From the NCBI RefSeq assembly GCF_014651675.1, contig NZ_BMXI01000013.1, forward strand, positions 23,740 to 87,739: a stretch of DNA of 64,000 nucleotides, read 5' to 3'. Each line of letters opens with the position of its first letter. Within the stretch, counting starts at the first letter, position 1. This DNA comes from Roseibacillus persicicus (GTDB lineage: Bacteria; Verrucomicrobiota; Verrucomicrobiia; Verrucomicrobiales; Akkermansiaceae). This document shows, piece after piece, positions 43,559 through 52,400 of this stretch. The notes under the pieces were generated by a model that saw only the letters and a list, made by a program, of their open reading frames with translations, made no database searches and was not told where the DNA came from. Made by a program: the position numbers and the translations under genes.

Positions 43559-44635
43559 ATGGCGATTCATGCGGTGTTTGGAACAGATGAGGGAAGGGTG
43601 GCGGAGGAGGCCCACGCCCTTTTCGAGAAGCTGAAACCTGCAGATGGCGACGAATTCGCCAACGACATCATTGAAGGGGTTGCCGATGACTCCGAGCATG
43701 CCTTTCGGCTAAGTGCGAGCACTGTTGAGGCCATCCAGACGGTGGGCTTTTTCGGTGGGGCCAAGGTGGTGTGGCTGAAGGGGGCGACCTATCTCGGGGA
43801 TGACCGCACGGGAGGGGCGGAACGGGCCAAGACCGGGGTGGAGAATCTGCTCGAGTGCCTGAAGGCGGGAGTCTCTCCCGAGGTGGAGGTGCTCATTTCG
43901 GCGCCAGTGATCGACAAGCGGCGGGGGTTCTACAAGTGGTTGCAGAAGAATGCCGAGGTTAAGATCTACGATAAAATTGATGTTTCCAAGGAAGGCTGGG
44001 AGGAGGAGGTCGCGGTTTTAGTCCAGCGTCGGGCAAAGGAGATGAAGTTGAGCTTCGAGGACGATGCCCTCGATCTTTTTGTGCAACTGGCGGGAGAGGA
44101 CACGCGGCAGATTGGGAACGAGCTGACCAAGATGAGCCTTTATCTTGGAGACGATGCCACCGTGTCCATCGACGAGGTCCGGGTGATGATTCCGCCGAGT
44201 CGGAAGGGGGTGATTTGGGAGATTTCGCGAGCCATCGAACGCGGGGAAGCCGCTCGCGCGGTGGAGCTCATCGATGCTCAATTGGACAAGGGTGAGAATG
44301 CGATCGGGCTCATGCGGGCAGCCATCATTCCGACCGTGCGCAACCTTTTCTATGCTCGCCTCGCCCTCGATGCCGGTGCTGCACCCGGTTATGGTTTTGG
44401 CAAATCTCTCGAGAAGCTTCCGCCCGAGAAGCGGGCGGTCTTTCCTAAGAAAAAAGATGGTGGAATCAATGCCTGGGGGCTCTCGCAGGCTGTTGGCAAG
44501 GTGGGGAAGCGCAATCTTTCCCAAATGCGGAAGGCATTGGAGTTTTGCCTGAAGGCAGACAAATCCCTAGTGACCACCAGCCTCGACCATCGCCTCGTTT
44601 TGCACCGGCTCGTGGTGGAATTGACCAGTTTATGA
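43559..44635 (+). CDS. holA: DNA polymerase III subunit delta
   Basis: A 358-residue clamp-loader subunit. The N-terminal AAA+-like fold (MAIHAVFGTDEGRVAEEAHALFEKL; VGFFGGAKVVWLKGATYL), the middle helical domain (LSFEDDALDLFVQLAGEDTRQIGNELTKMSLYLG) and the C-terminal collar domain (LMRAAIIPTVRNLFYARLALD ... QMRKALEFCLKADKSL) are in the order expected for the delta subunit, which opens the beta sliding clamp. ATG 43559 is chosen; a TTG two codons upstream is possible. The stop overlaps the next ATG (ATGA). Confidence 0.88.
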   Translation: MAIHAVFGTDEGRVAEEAHALFEKLKPADGDEFANDIIEGVADDSEHAFRLSASTVEAIQTVGFFGGAKVVWLKGATYLGDDRTGGAERAKTGVENLLECLKAGVSPEVEVLISAPVIDKRRGFYKWLQKNAEVKIYDKIDVSKEGWEEEVAVLVQRRAKEMKLSFEDDALDLFVQLAGEDTRQIGNELTKMSLYLGDDATVSIDEVRVMIPPSRKGVIWEISRAIERGEAARAVELIDAQLDKGENAIGLMRAAIIPTVRNLFYARLALDAGAAPGYGFGKSLEKLPPEKRAVFPKKKDGGINAWGLSQAVGKVGKRNLSQMRKALEFCLKADKSLVTTSLDHRLVLHRLVVELTSL

Positions 44636-44994
44636 AAATTCTTCTAACAGCCTTATTGATTGGGGTCGTCGCTGGCTTGGCGGGCGCTCTGCTGGGCGTT
44701 GGCGGAGGCATTATCATGGTGCCTGCCTTCAGCTTGATTTTAGGAATGGAGCAGAAGTCGGCAGTAGCCACTTCGCTTGCGATTGTCGTGGTGACGGCAG
44801 TGATTGGGACCAGCAATCATGTGGTCAACAAGACGGAACTCATCGACTGGAAGCTCGTGGGGCTGACGGCGATAGGGGCTGCGGTCGCGGCTTGGTTCGG
44901 TTCGGACCTGATGCGTCAATTGAGCAACCAGCATCTCACGCGCATTTTCGGAGTCCTGATGATTCTCATCGGGGCGAAAATGCTGTGGAAATAA
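44632..44994 (+). CDS. TauE/SafE-like half-size membrane transporter
   Basis: A 120-residue membrane protein with about four hydrophobic segments. The start KILLTALLIGVVAGLAGALLGVGGGIIMVPAF has the TauE/SafE GxxxGxxGvGGGxxxvP signature, and SAVATSLAIVVVTAVIGTSNH matches the next helix. Full TauE/SafE proteins have two such halves (about 250 residues), so this is a single-repeat form that would have to work as a dimer. Members export sulfite, sulfoacetate or similar anions. Its ATG overlaps the holA stop by ATGA, so translation is coupled. Confidence 0.83.
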   Translation: MKILLTALLIGVVAGLAGALLGVGGGIIMVPAFSLILGMEQKSAVATSLAIVVVTAVIGTSNHVVNKTELIDWKLVGLTAIGAAVAAWFGSDLMRQLSNQHLTRIFGVLMILIGAKMLWK

Positions 44995-45003
44995 TTCCGC
45001 AAG

Positions 45004-45540
45004 TTAGGGCAGGGGAGGCGGAACGGCGGGCTGAACCTGTTGGGACTCCGCCATTGCGAGATTTTCGGCCAGTCTTTGTCCGAGGACCACTTGGACATGT
45101 TTGCGCAGCAGGGGGGAGTCGCGCTTGGGCTTGGCCGCCATTGCGGAAAAGTTGCGGATGATTTGCACGGGGGTGCCAATCAATCCCCAGGGGAATCCCC
45201 ACCAACCCAGGGTCCCGCTAAAGGCGATTGCTCCCAATTGCCGTTTGGTCGCGCAGGACTTGCAGGAGACCTCGGGTTGGGAGCTCCAGGAGGTCAAGAT
45301 TAAGGCGGACCAGATGCGATGGGCCATATAGACATCGACCGGCGAACCGGCTTTGCCACACTTGGGGCATTGTCCGACTCGGGTGGCGTGGACCATTTCG
45401 TCGAGTTTGGCCGGTGGGATCTGGCTTGCCAGCGAGACGAAGTAGCCCGCGACGTGACAATCGTTGTTGCAGTAGCGGCGGGGGCCATCACTGACGCCAC
45501 CGAAGAGAATGGATGTGCCACAATAGGCGCAGTTGGCCAT
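45004..45540 (-). CDS. Double zinc-ribbon protein with hydrophobic segment
   Basis: A 178-residue protein. Cysteine pairs CAYC, YCNNDC, CPKC and CKSC (about residues 4-7, 24-28, 58-61 and 92-95) suggest two zinc ribbons. They are followed by a hydrophobic stretch (LGAIAFSGTLGWWGFPWGLIGTPVQII) and a basic, then Pro/Gln-rich tail. It is probably membrane-associated. The gene begins 14 bases after the stop of the upstream 219-codon gene, so the two are co-transcribed. No function can be assigned. Confidence 0.7.
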   Translation of the reverse strand: MANCAYCGTSILFGGVSDGPRRYCNNDCHVAGYFVSLASQIPPAKLDEMVHATRVGQCPKCGKAGSPVDVYMAHRIWSALILTSWSSQPEVSCKSCATKRQLGAIAFSGTLGWWGFPWGLIGTPVQIIRNFSAMAAKPKRDSPLLRKHVQVVLGQRLAENLAMAESQQVQPAVPPPLP

Positions 45541-45554
45541 GATTCGAGGTTGGT

Positions 45555-46214
45555 TTATTGTTGAGCGGGAGGCGTGGGAGGCACGGGAGATCCGGCTTGC
45601 AGGTTGGGGACCTTTTGGACCCGTTGAGCGCGAAGGAGGGCGTAGCCGAGGGCCAAGCCGCCGATGAGGCCGAACAAACCCAGGACCCAGGAGGGCTTTT
45701 CGCCGGGTTCAATGATGAGAGCGTCTGGAGAGATGTTGTCAAAGAGCTCCCGGATATCATCGTCACCGCTATCTGACTCGATTCCGAACTGCACCAGCCC
45801 TTCGACATCACGCTTTTCTAACAGCTGAGGGGCTAACTCGACGAGGGCCATCATGGCCTTGCTTTCGTCCTCGATTTCATCGATGGCCTTCATCTTCTTC
45901 CCCAGTTCCAGATATTTGTCTTCTGTGGTTTTATACAGCAGGCTAACAGGAGCGTCTGCATCCTCCGCGCCGGGGATGGTGACAGGAATGTAAAGAACTT
46001 TAGGGTCACCGAGAAAGGAGGAGGTATAGGCGGCGGTTGAAACGTCCAGCTCGCCGCCGGTGATTCTCAGCCACTTGGCTTTCGTCGGTTGCTTGCTCAG
46101 CTCCTCGATGCTGATGGTTGTCATCTTTCGGTTGGTGATTCCAGTATAGAATGACTGTCCGCCTCCCCATAGAAAAGCAGCTACAATAAACCAAAGAAGA
46201 CAACCCATTCGCAT
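45555..46214 (-). CDS. Membrane protein of unknown function
   Basis: A 219-residue protein with an N-terminal membrane segment or signal anchor (MGCLLWFIVAAFLWGGGQSF) and a second one near residue 180 (PSWVLGLFGLIGGLALGYALL), so about 155 residues lie outside the cytoplasm between them. That part opens ISIEELSKQPTKAKWLRITGGELDV, reminiscent of extracytoplasmic domains between two anchors. The C-terminus is Pro-rich. It forms an operon with the zinc-ribbon gene. Confidence 0.7.
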   Translation of the reverse strand: MRMGCLLWFIVAAFLWGGGQSFYTGITNRKMTTISIEELSKQPTKAKWLRITGGELDVSTAAYTSSFLGDPKVLYIPVTIPGAEDADAPVSLLYKTTEDKYLELGKKMKAIDEIEDESKAMMALVELAPQLLEKRDVEGLVQFGIESDSGDDDIRELFDNISPDALIIEPGEKPSWVLGLFGLIGGLALGYALLRAQRVQKVPNLQAGSPVPPTPPAQQ

Positions 46215-46310
46215 AGTCTCGCCAATGTGTGGAACTGATATCCTGCTGGCGAGAACAATTTTTTGCCAATATGATAGTGGGAGCCGGCTTTTGCTATCTG
46301 AGAGCTGAGG

Positions 46311-46775
46311 CTATCCCTGTCCGGGGGGAGCGATGAGGTGGACCTGGTCGAGGCCGTTCTTGGAAAAGCCTTCCCAGAAGCGTTGCTGGCGGGGGGCGAT
46401 CACATGCATGCGCTCTTCATCCGACAGGCTCAAGTAGGCGTCCTGGCCTTTGGCTCGGATGACTTCGCGTTCAGCCAGCCGAAAGGAGAGTTCTTCCCAG
46501 AAAATCTCGTTCCGCATCTCGTCGATGCATTCCTGGATGTAAGATTGGGCTTGGTATTCGGCGGTGACGCGGTGGTTGTTCGTGTCGGGATCGACTTCGA
46601 TGATGTCGGCGTAACCTTGGGCTTGGGCGCGTTCGAGAATCTTGTCCTCCAACGATGCGAAGGACGCGAGGTGGTCCTCGGAGCCGGGCTTCTGATTCAG
46701 GGACGCGACTTCTCCCGCCAGGCTGACCATGTCGATGAGGGTCTGGAATTCGTCGTCGGAGAGGCGCAAGTGCAT
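46311..46775 (-). CDS. Hypothetical soluble protein
   Basis: A 154-residue protein, mostly helical and acidic (MHLRLSDDEFQTLIDMVSLAGEVASLNQ; QSYIQECIDEMRNEIFWEELSFRLAEREVIRAK). There is no signal peptide or membrane segment. ATG 46775 is chosen over an in-frame TTG at 46805. It shows no recognisable domain and is divergent from the next lipoprotein gene. Confidence 0.62.
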   Translation of the reverse strand: MHLRLSDDEFQTLIDMVSLAGEVASLNQKPGSEDHLASFASLEDKILERAQAQGYADIIEVDPDTNNHRVTAEYQAQSYIQECIDEMRNEIFWEELSFRLAEREVIRAKGQDAYLSLSDEERMHVIAPRQQRFWEGFSKNGLDQVHLIAPPGQG

Positions 46776-46840
46776 GAAGAAGTCCACGCTAGATGAATTC
46801 TGCAATTTAAAAGGTCAATTCTTTGTTTTATAGCATGGGC

Positions 46841-47185
46841 ATGAAGATTTTGAGTTGGTTGTTTGCCCTGGTCCTTTTGTCGTCGTGCGCCAATGAGGAC
46901 GATTACGTCGATCAGCCCACCGCGCCGTGGACCTATCCCATTTCGGAATATCGGGCGGTCCGGACTTTGGCTGCCAGGCCGCCGGAAAGCGGGATCACAC
47001 GTCTCGTGGGATGGGATGATGGCTTTTATTACTTCGACTGGTCGCAGAAGGAAGCCACTATTAGCAGGGGAACGGGTCGGGTTGACCGGAAGCAATTCGA
47101 TATCGAGAACCGCGGTGCTTTGACTTTGGAGAAAGGTCAGATTACGCTCCGCGACGGGCAGGTTCGAACTTTGGTTCTCCTGTAA
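46841..47185 (+). CDS. Small lipoprotein
   Basis: A 114-residue protein with signal peptide MKILSWLFALVLLSSC; the lipobox cysteine is residue 16. The mature part is short and beta-rich (GWDDGFYYFDWSQKEATISRGTGRVDRKQFDI) with no family recognised. In-frame ATGs at 46835 and 46823 would only lengthen the n-region. It precedes citrate synthase by 98 bases. Confidence 0.68.
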   Translation: MKILSWLFALVLLSSCANEDDYVDQPTAPWTYPISEYRAVRTLAARPPESGITRLVGWDDGFYYFDWSQKEATISRGTGRVDRKQFDIENRGALTLEKGQITLRDGQVRTLVLL

Positions 47186-47283
47186 AATTGCCGCACGAAA
47201 TTGCATTTGGGAAAAACCATCTTGCTAGAGGCTCTCACCTCGGCTTTGGTCTTTGCCAGTCACTATAACGAATTTTTATCATC

Positions 47284-48414
47284 ATGTCAGATTACGCCAA
47301 AGGTTTGGAGGGAGTTGTCGCGAATGAATCCGCGTTGTCAAAAGTGGAAGGTCAGGAAGGGCGCTTGTCTTACTTGGGGTACTCAATCGATGACTTGGTT
47401 GAGCACACCTCGTTTGAGGAAGTCACCCACCTGCTGCATCGGGGCAAGTTGCCCAATGCCGCGGAACTGGAGGCTTTTCAACAGGAGCTCCGCAACGATC
47501 GTGACCTTCCGGCGGGCGTCATTGATTTTCTGAAAAGTGCGCCTGCGGACGCGAATCCAATGGATGTGCTGCGCACCGCTGTTTCCATGCTGGGTCTCTA
47601 TGACAAGCGCGCGAAAGTGGGCGAACCCGACCAGGAGTCCAATCGCAAGGTGGCGCTTTCTCTGGTCGCAAAGACTCCGACCATTGTGGCCTACTACCAT
47701 CGGGCTCGTCAGGGCCTCGATCTGCCGCCCGTTCGCACCGACCTCTCCGAGGCCGGCCATTTCCTCTATCTCATTTCCGGTGAGGAACCGGGTGCGGCGG
47801 CGACCAAGACTCTCGATGTGGCTTACATCCTTCACGCCGACCATGGCATGAATGCTTCCACTTTCTCCGCGCGGGTTACTATCGCGACTCTTTCTGACTT
47901 CTACTCCGCGATGACTTCGGCGATTGGCACCCTGAAGGGACCTCTCCACGGGGGAGCAAACGAGGGGGTCATCAAGATGCTCCAGAAAATCGGCTCTCTC
48001 GAAAAGGTTGACGCCTTTGTCGAAGATTGTTTGGCCAATAAGAAGAAGATCATGGGGATCGGCCACCGTGTCTACAAGGTGCTCGATCCTCGCGCTCCCC
48101 ATCTCCAGAAGATGGCGGTGCAGCTGACCAAGGAACTCGGCGAAACCAAATGGATCGCCATGTCGGAGCGGATTGCCGAGCTGATGCGCGAGCGCAAGGG
48201 CCTCAATGCCAATGTCGATTTCTATTCCGCCACGGTTTATTACAGCTTGGGAATCCCGACCGACCTTTTCACCCCGATTTTCGCCATTTCCCGTATGGCG
48301 GGTTGGACGGCGCAGGTCCTCGAGCAGCTCGAAGACAGCCGTCTCTATCGTCCGCTGACCAAGTATGTTGGCCCCGAAACTCTCTCGCCGGTTCCTCCCA
48401 TCGAGGAACGTTAA
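47284..48414 (+). CDS. gltA: Citrate synthase
   Basis: A 376-residue enzyme that condenses acetyl-CoA and oxaloacetate to citrate at entry to the TCA cycle. The family landmarks are intact: LHADHGMNAST (His187), GPLHGGANEGVIKML with catalytic His222, GIGHRVYKVLDPR with His261, and VDFYSATVYYSLG with catalytic Asp312, followed by the RMAGWTAQVLEQLED end. The length fits the short bacterial type found in Bacillus and many other lineages, so 2-methylcitrate synthase activity cannot be excluded. No other TCA gene is nearby. Confidence 0.93.
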   Translation: MSDYAKGLEGVVANESALSKVEGQEGRLSYLGYSIDDLVEHTSFEEVTHLLHRGKLPNAAELEAFQQELRNDRDLPAGVIDFLKSAPADANPMDVLRTAVSMLGLYDKRAKVGEPDQESNRKVALSLVAKTPTIVAYYHRARQGLDLPPVRTDLSEAGHFLYLISGEEPGAAATKTLDVAYILHADHGMNASTFSARVTIATLSDFYSAMTSAIGTLKGPLHGGANEGVIKMLQKIGSLEKVDAFVEDCLANKKKIMGIGHRVYKVLDPRAPHLQKMAVQLTKELGETKWIAMSERIAELMRERKGLNANVDFYSATVYYSLGIPTDLFTPIFAISRMAGWTAQVLEQLEDSRLYRPLTKYVGPETLSPVPPIEER

Positions 48415-48476
48415 GCCGCAAATTATGAACCGCTTCAGCCTTGCAAGGAGAAGCGGACAGTTTTAATTCCAAAGAG

Positions 48477-48617
48477 ATGAAAGCTTCCAAATTGATTGCT
48501 CTTGCTCTCTGCGCTTTGTTCGCGGGGGCTCTGTCCTCTTGCAATACCTTCCTCGGCATGGGCCGCGACCTGCAGCAAGCGGGTGAGGGTATCGAGAAGA
48601 CTGTTTACCGGAACTGA
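48477..48617 (+). CDS. Entericidin-like small lipoprotein
   Basis: A 46-residue open frame with signal peptide MKASKLIALALCALFAGALSSC, lipobox cysteine at residue 22, and a mature part CNTFLGMGRDLQQAGEGIEK that matches the entericidin A/B pattern CNTxxGxGxDIxxxGxxIe. Entericidins are tiny outer-membrane lipoproteins linked in E. coli to stress-induced lysis control. It follows citrate synthase by 62 bases and has a strong terminator after it. Confidence 0.8.
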   Translation: MKASKLIALALCALFAGALSSCNTFLGMGRDLQQAGEGIEKTVYRN

Positions 48618-48671
48618 CTCAGTTCGAAAGATTTATATCCGAGGTTGACTTGCGTTGGCCTCCCTTTGCAG

Positions 48672-48699
48672 CTGCTCCTCACTCAGGAGCAGTTTTTTT
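48672..48699 (+). terminator. Rho-independent terminator
   Basis: CTGCTCCT and AGGAGCAG form an 8-bp perfect stem with a 5-base loop, followed by seven T. It ends the citrate synthase and entericidin-like transcript. Confidence 0.92.
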
Positions 48700-48719
48700 G
48701 TCCTGACGGATGGGGGCAA

Positions 48720-49406
48720 CTAGTCGTTGCGGAGAGGGATGGTCTTGGCGCGCATTCCTTTGCCCCTCGGGTCGGGAAAAATAAACATCAACCGGCGCCC
48801 ATTCTTTGGAACGGGCCAGCGGGTGGAAATCATGCGGGCCCAATTGGCTTCTTTGCTCTCCCGGTATTGAAAGATGACGTCAATGAGGGAGCCTGCGGGA
48901 TCTTGAAAACGCACGGTGGAGATTTCGCCGGGCTTGAGGGTGACCTGCTGCTTGCCCAGTTTGCCGCGAACCCGAGCGGGAGAGAGATTGGCCACCTTGA
49001 TGCTGCCTTCCGGAAAGTCGTTGTTTGAGACTGGGAAGGCGTGACCGGTGAAAACCGTGCGTTCGTCCTGTTTCACGGAGGAAATGATGGCAAAGGCTTT
49101 TGGCCACGCCGGATTGCATTGTATGCCTCCCAATCGCGGGTGGAACTCCTCTCCGGCAGCATTCTTCTCGGGTGGCCCGAAGATGCCAATCTGGCCTTTG
49201 GGGTTGATGATTTGCACGGCAGGGGTCGCGTTGGCTCCTGGTAGCTCCAGGGCAGTGAACTTCTTGGGGCCGGTGCGCAGGTAGATGGTGGTGGGCACCT
49301 CCACCGTCTGGTAGGCGAAGAAGCTGATCATTTGGGTGGAGGGATCTTGCGCGGACAAGGGGGAGGAGATTGCGGCCAGCAGGAGGGCCAAGAGGAGGGT
49401 TTTCAT
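48720..49406 (-). CDS. Secreted partner protein of the pilin-like cassette, copy 2
   Basis: A 228-residue exported protein with signal peptide MKTLLLALLLAAISSPLSAQ. Beta-rich, no named family. It begins 15 bases after the stop of the second giant pilin-like gene and is the positional and weak sequence counterpart of the 224-residue protein at 30 kb (shared pattern LSPARVRGKLGKQQVTLKPGE; RWPVPKNGRRLMFIFPDP against HRSDMRQLVFLVPSS). The conserved pairing suggests it works with the pilin-like protein, perhaps as a surface or periplasmic partner. Confidence 0.73.
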   Translation of the reverse strand: MKTLLLALLLAAISSPLSAQDPSTQMISFFAYQTVEVPTTIYLRTGPKKFTALELPGANATPAVQIINPKGQIGIFGPPEKNAAGEEFHPRLGGIQCNPAWPKAFAIISSVKQDERTVFTGHAFPVSNNDFPEGSIKVANLSPARVRGKLGKQQVTLKPGEISTVRFQDPAGSLIDVIFQYRESKEANWARMISTRWPVPKNGRRLMFIFPDPRGKGMRAKTIPLRND

Positions 49407-49421
49407 AGCAAGACGTGCGCT

Positions 49422-52400
49422 TCAGGACGCTAAAAGTTCTTCTGCAGCTAACCAGCGAAAAGAGATAATCCGGAAGCGGCGGCCGAAGCGCTCATTGATT
49501 TCACTGAGTGGGTTGGTGTCCGGACGGCTGGGGTGGTCGCCGGGGAGGTTGGTTTCATCGAGGTAGTTTGGAAAGCGCTGCACTACTGCTTCGCACCAGG
49601 CCTCCGCCATGATCTGCCCACGTTTGTTGGTGCTGGCTCCATAGCTGCGAATGCGGAAGGTGTCGGACCGTGCTGTCAAAGCGGGCGCGAGGGAATGGAG
49701 GAGGTCGCCCTGCGTCAGATAGCCGGGCGTGCCGACGAGGGAGGAGCCCTCGGCGGCATTCGGGTTGGCGAAGCCGGATTGTCCGCCACTATCTGCGAAG
49801 ATTTCCAGTCCGGTATCGCGGAGGGGGACGTCATTGAGGCCGGACTTGTCGATAGCTGCTTGCAGCGCTCCTTCGTTGGCGAGGGCGGAGTCTTCCGCCC
49901 TCCGGTTGATAAACTCACCCAATGATTGGAAGGGCCCCCGCAATTTGACCTCTTCGACGAGGTTCGTGGCCAGACGTTCGATTTCTTGGTCGGTCAAGCG
50001 GCGGTGGCCGGTCCAGGCCGGGCGTTCGTCGCCCCCGCCAAAGGGATCCAGATTGTCACCCAGACTTTCTTCGATGGGAATTTGATAGCGCGAAGTGAAG
50101 GAGTCTTTTCCGGAGTTGCTGAGGGTGCCGAGCCCGCCTTGGTTCAGGCTTTCCAGCTGCGGGATGCTCTCGTGGTTCATGGCTGTTAGAAAGGCCTGCC
50201 ATGCGTGGTGGGAGGTGGAGTTGACGTTGAAGGCACCATTGAAGAGCACATGGGCGGCGGCTTCCTCATAGGGGGTGGGGAGGTCGGCGAAGTCCTCGGC
50301 TACTTTGGTGCCCTTTGCCAAACTCTGTAGCCGGGACTGCATCAGCGGGGTCTTTCCCTGCAAGAAACGGGAGTAAAGGTCGCTGGTGTTGGCACCGGAG
50401 AAAAAGACCTGATCGAATAAGGTCTGGTTGGCGAGGAACGAGTGGTCGAGGTAAGCGTTCGAGTGGTCGATGACCTGGTCGGGCTCGAGGAGGGGGTGGG
50501 CAAAGGAATTTGCAATCACTTGGGCCTGCAGGGGTTGCTTGCCGCTGCTGTTCAAGGGAGCGTGTCGAAACTGAGCCAAGGAGGTGGGGGCCGAGCGCGG
50601 CAGGGATGAGAAAGGGGCAAAGATTCGCCCGTCCTCAACTCCGGGGGAAGGTCCCCCGTAGCCCTGATTGCGGTCGCCGGTGATCTCGGGGAAGCCTCCA
50701 TTGAGCCAATCCCCCTGCAGGGGCTGATAGGAGAACTCATATTGCTGTGCAGCAAGGTCTTCCATCTGTCCCGCCGAACCCGCGCTGGCGTAGACGGCGG
50801 TGGGGTTGTTGTGGATCCAGGCCTTTGCCGGAAATTTGGAGCGGAACTCGTCGTTGACCAGAGACTTGAGATGCAGGGTTGCGACGAGGAAGGGCTTCTT
50901 CTTGATCGTGCCCCGGACTTGTCGATTCCTGTTCAGGCTGGTGTGTCCTCCAGCCATCGGCGCGGTTAGAATATCATCTCGTTCGATGGGAAAGACCGGG
51001 AGCTCGGTCCCAGCCTCGTAGCTGCGCAAAATGTCACCAATTCGGTCTCCGTAATCCAACTCGATGGCGCCAAAGTCGGGGATGTCCTGTTGCTCGTTGC
51101 CTCCTCGAATGCGGCTGTCCGGCACGTCGACGCCGTAGCGCAAATAGAAGTCGACCGCTCGATTACCCGCAGTAACGAACTTTCCAATTTCTGAAGATGA
51201 GGGGCGTACCGAGATCCGAATTTGATCGTTGGCTTCCACCGGGAGGCCTGCCGTCGGGAAGCGCACTCCGCGCTTGTTCTTGAAAAATGCCGTCGTTTGC
51301 CCACCCGTTCCGCGATAAAGGTTCTCGGTCGATATTCCTCCGACCTTGGCCGCGAAGCGTCCGCCCGAACCCGGAGGATACCAGCCCGGGGCCATGGTGA
51401 CCGCCTTACCCTCAGTGTGCCCCATTCCGATGGCCCAGGACGACTGGTAGTCCTGAGCGGAAAAGACCCGGTGTTCCCCCGGGAGCAACTCAATCGAGCG
51501 CTGGCCTTGCTCCGGAACGATGTTGAGGGGGTAGGCAAAGTTCCGGTTGACGTTCGCCCCCGGGGCAATCGCCATCACGTATTCGGTGTATTCCGAGGGA
51601 GTCTCGATTCTGGGATTGGAGGTATTGAATTGGAACGCCACAGGGATGCGATAGAGAAAGATGCGGAAGCTCGAGACATCGATAGGCACATCGTAGGGGT
51701 TCCAAAGCGTGATCACGGGATCGATGATCATGAGAGCCTGGGCTTTCCAGCGGGATTGGGCTCGCCCTCCGTCGCGGTCCCAGAAGCCGTTTTTATTGCT
51801 ATTGGCCATCCCTGAACCTCTTGCAAAAGTGAGGGAAAAGATGAACTGGGCTTTTGAAATGACGGGCGAGAGCTTGAGCGAATTGTGGTAGGATTCCGCG
51901 GTCTTCAAGTCGCTCCGCATTCCGGTGAATCCGTTGGGACGGTGTGGGATGCTGCTGCGGGCCGCGTTGGCAGTCATGGAGAATCGCAGCCGGGGGTTCT
52001 CACGATTTCCCGCGAAGGTGTCGATCGGGATGCGGTGAAACTTGTGCAAAATCTGCCACTGTGGATCGGGGCTCGGCCACGAATAGCGATGACGACTGCG
52101 ATCAGGAGCCTCCATCAGAGGAGTATCCGAGTCGGAGTAAAGATGCCGGTGGGCGTAGTCCGGGGGCAGTTCCTCGGATCCAAGCAGCAGGCTCAGGTCC
52201 GTGCGCAATCCTCCCCGGGCGGTATTGCTCATGACAGTGGCGGAGTACGGCGTGAGGTCGTGGATGGACTCGTTGACTTTGCCAACCCCGCCAAGCGAAA
52301 GGGTGCTGCGGGTGACGAGCTTTTGGCGCTGTTGCGCTGAGAGATTGTCCAAGGCGGACCATTCGCTGACCCTTCGCCAGGCGAGCTCGCTTTGGGTTGC

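Noticed and set aside
47188..47208. A possible seventh regulon element (TTGCCGCACGAAATTGCAT) before citrate synthase.
   Set aside because: The half-sites are spaced three bases wider and the first is degenerate; a central TCA gene would also not fit the regulon.
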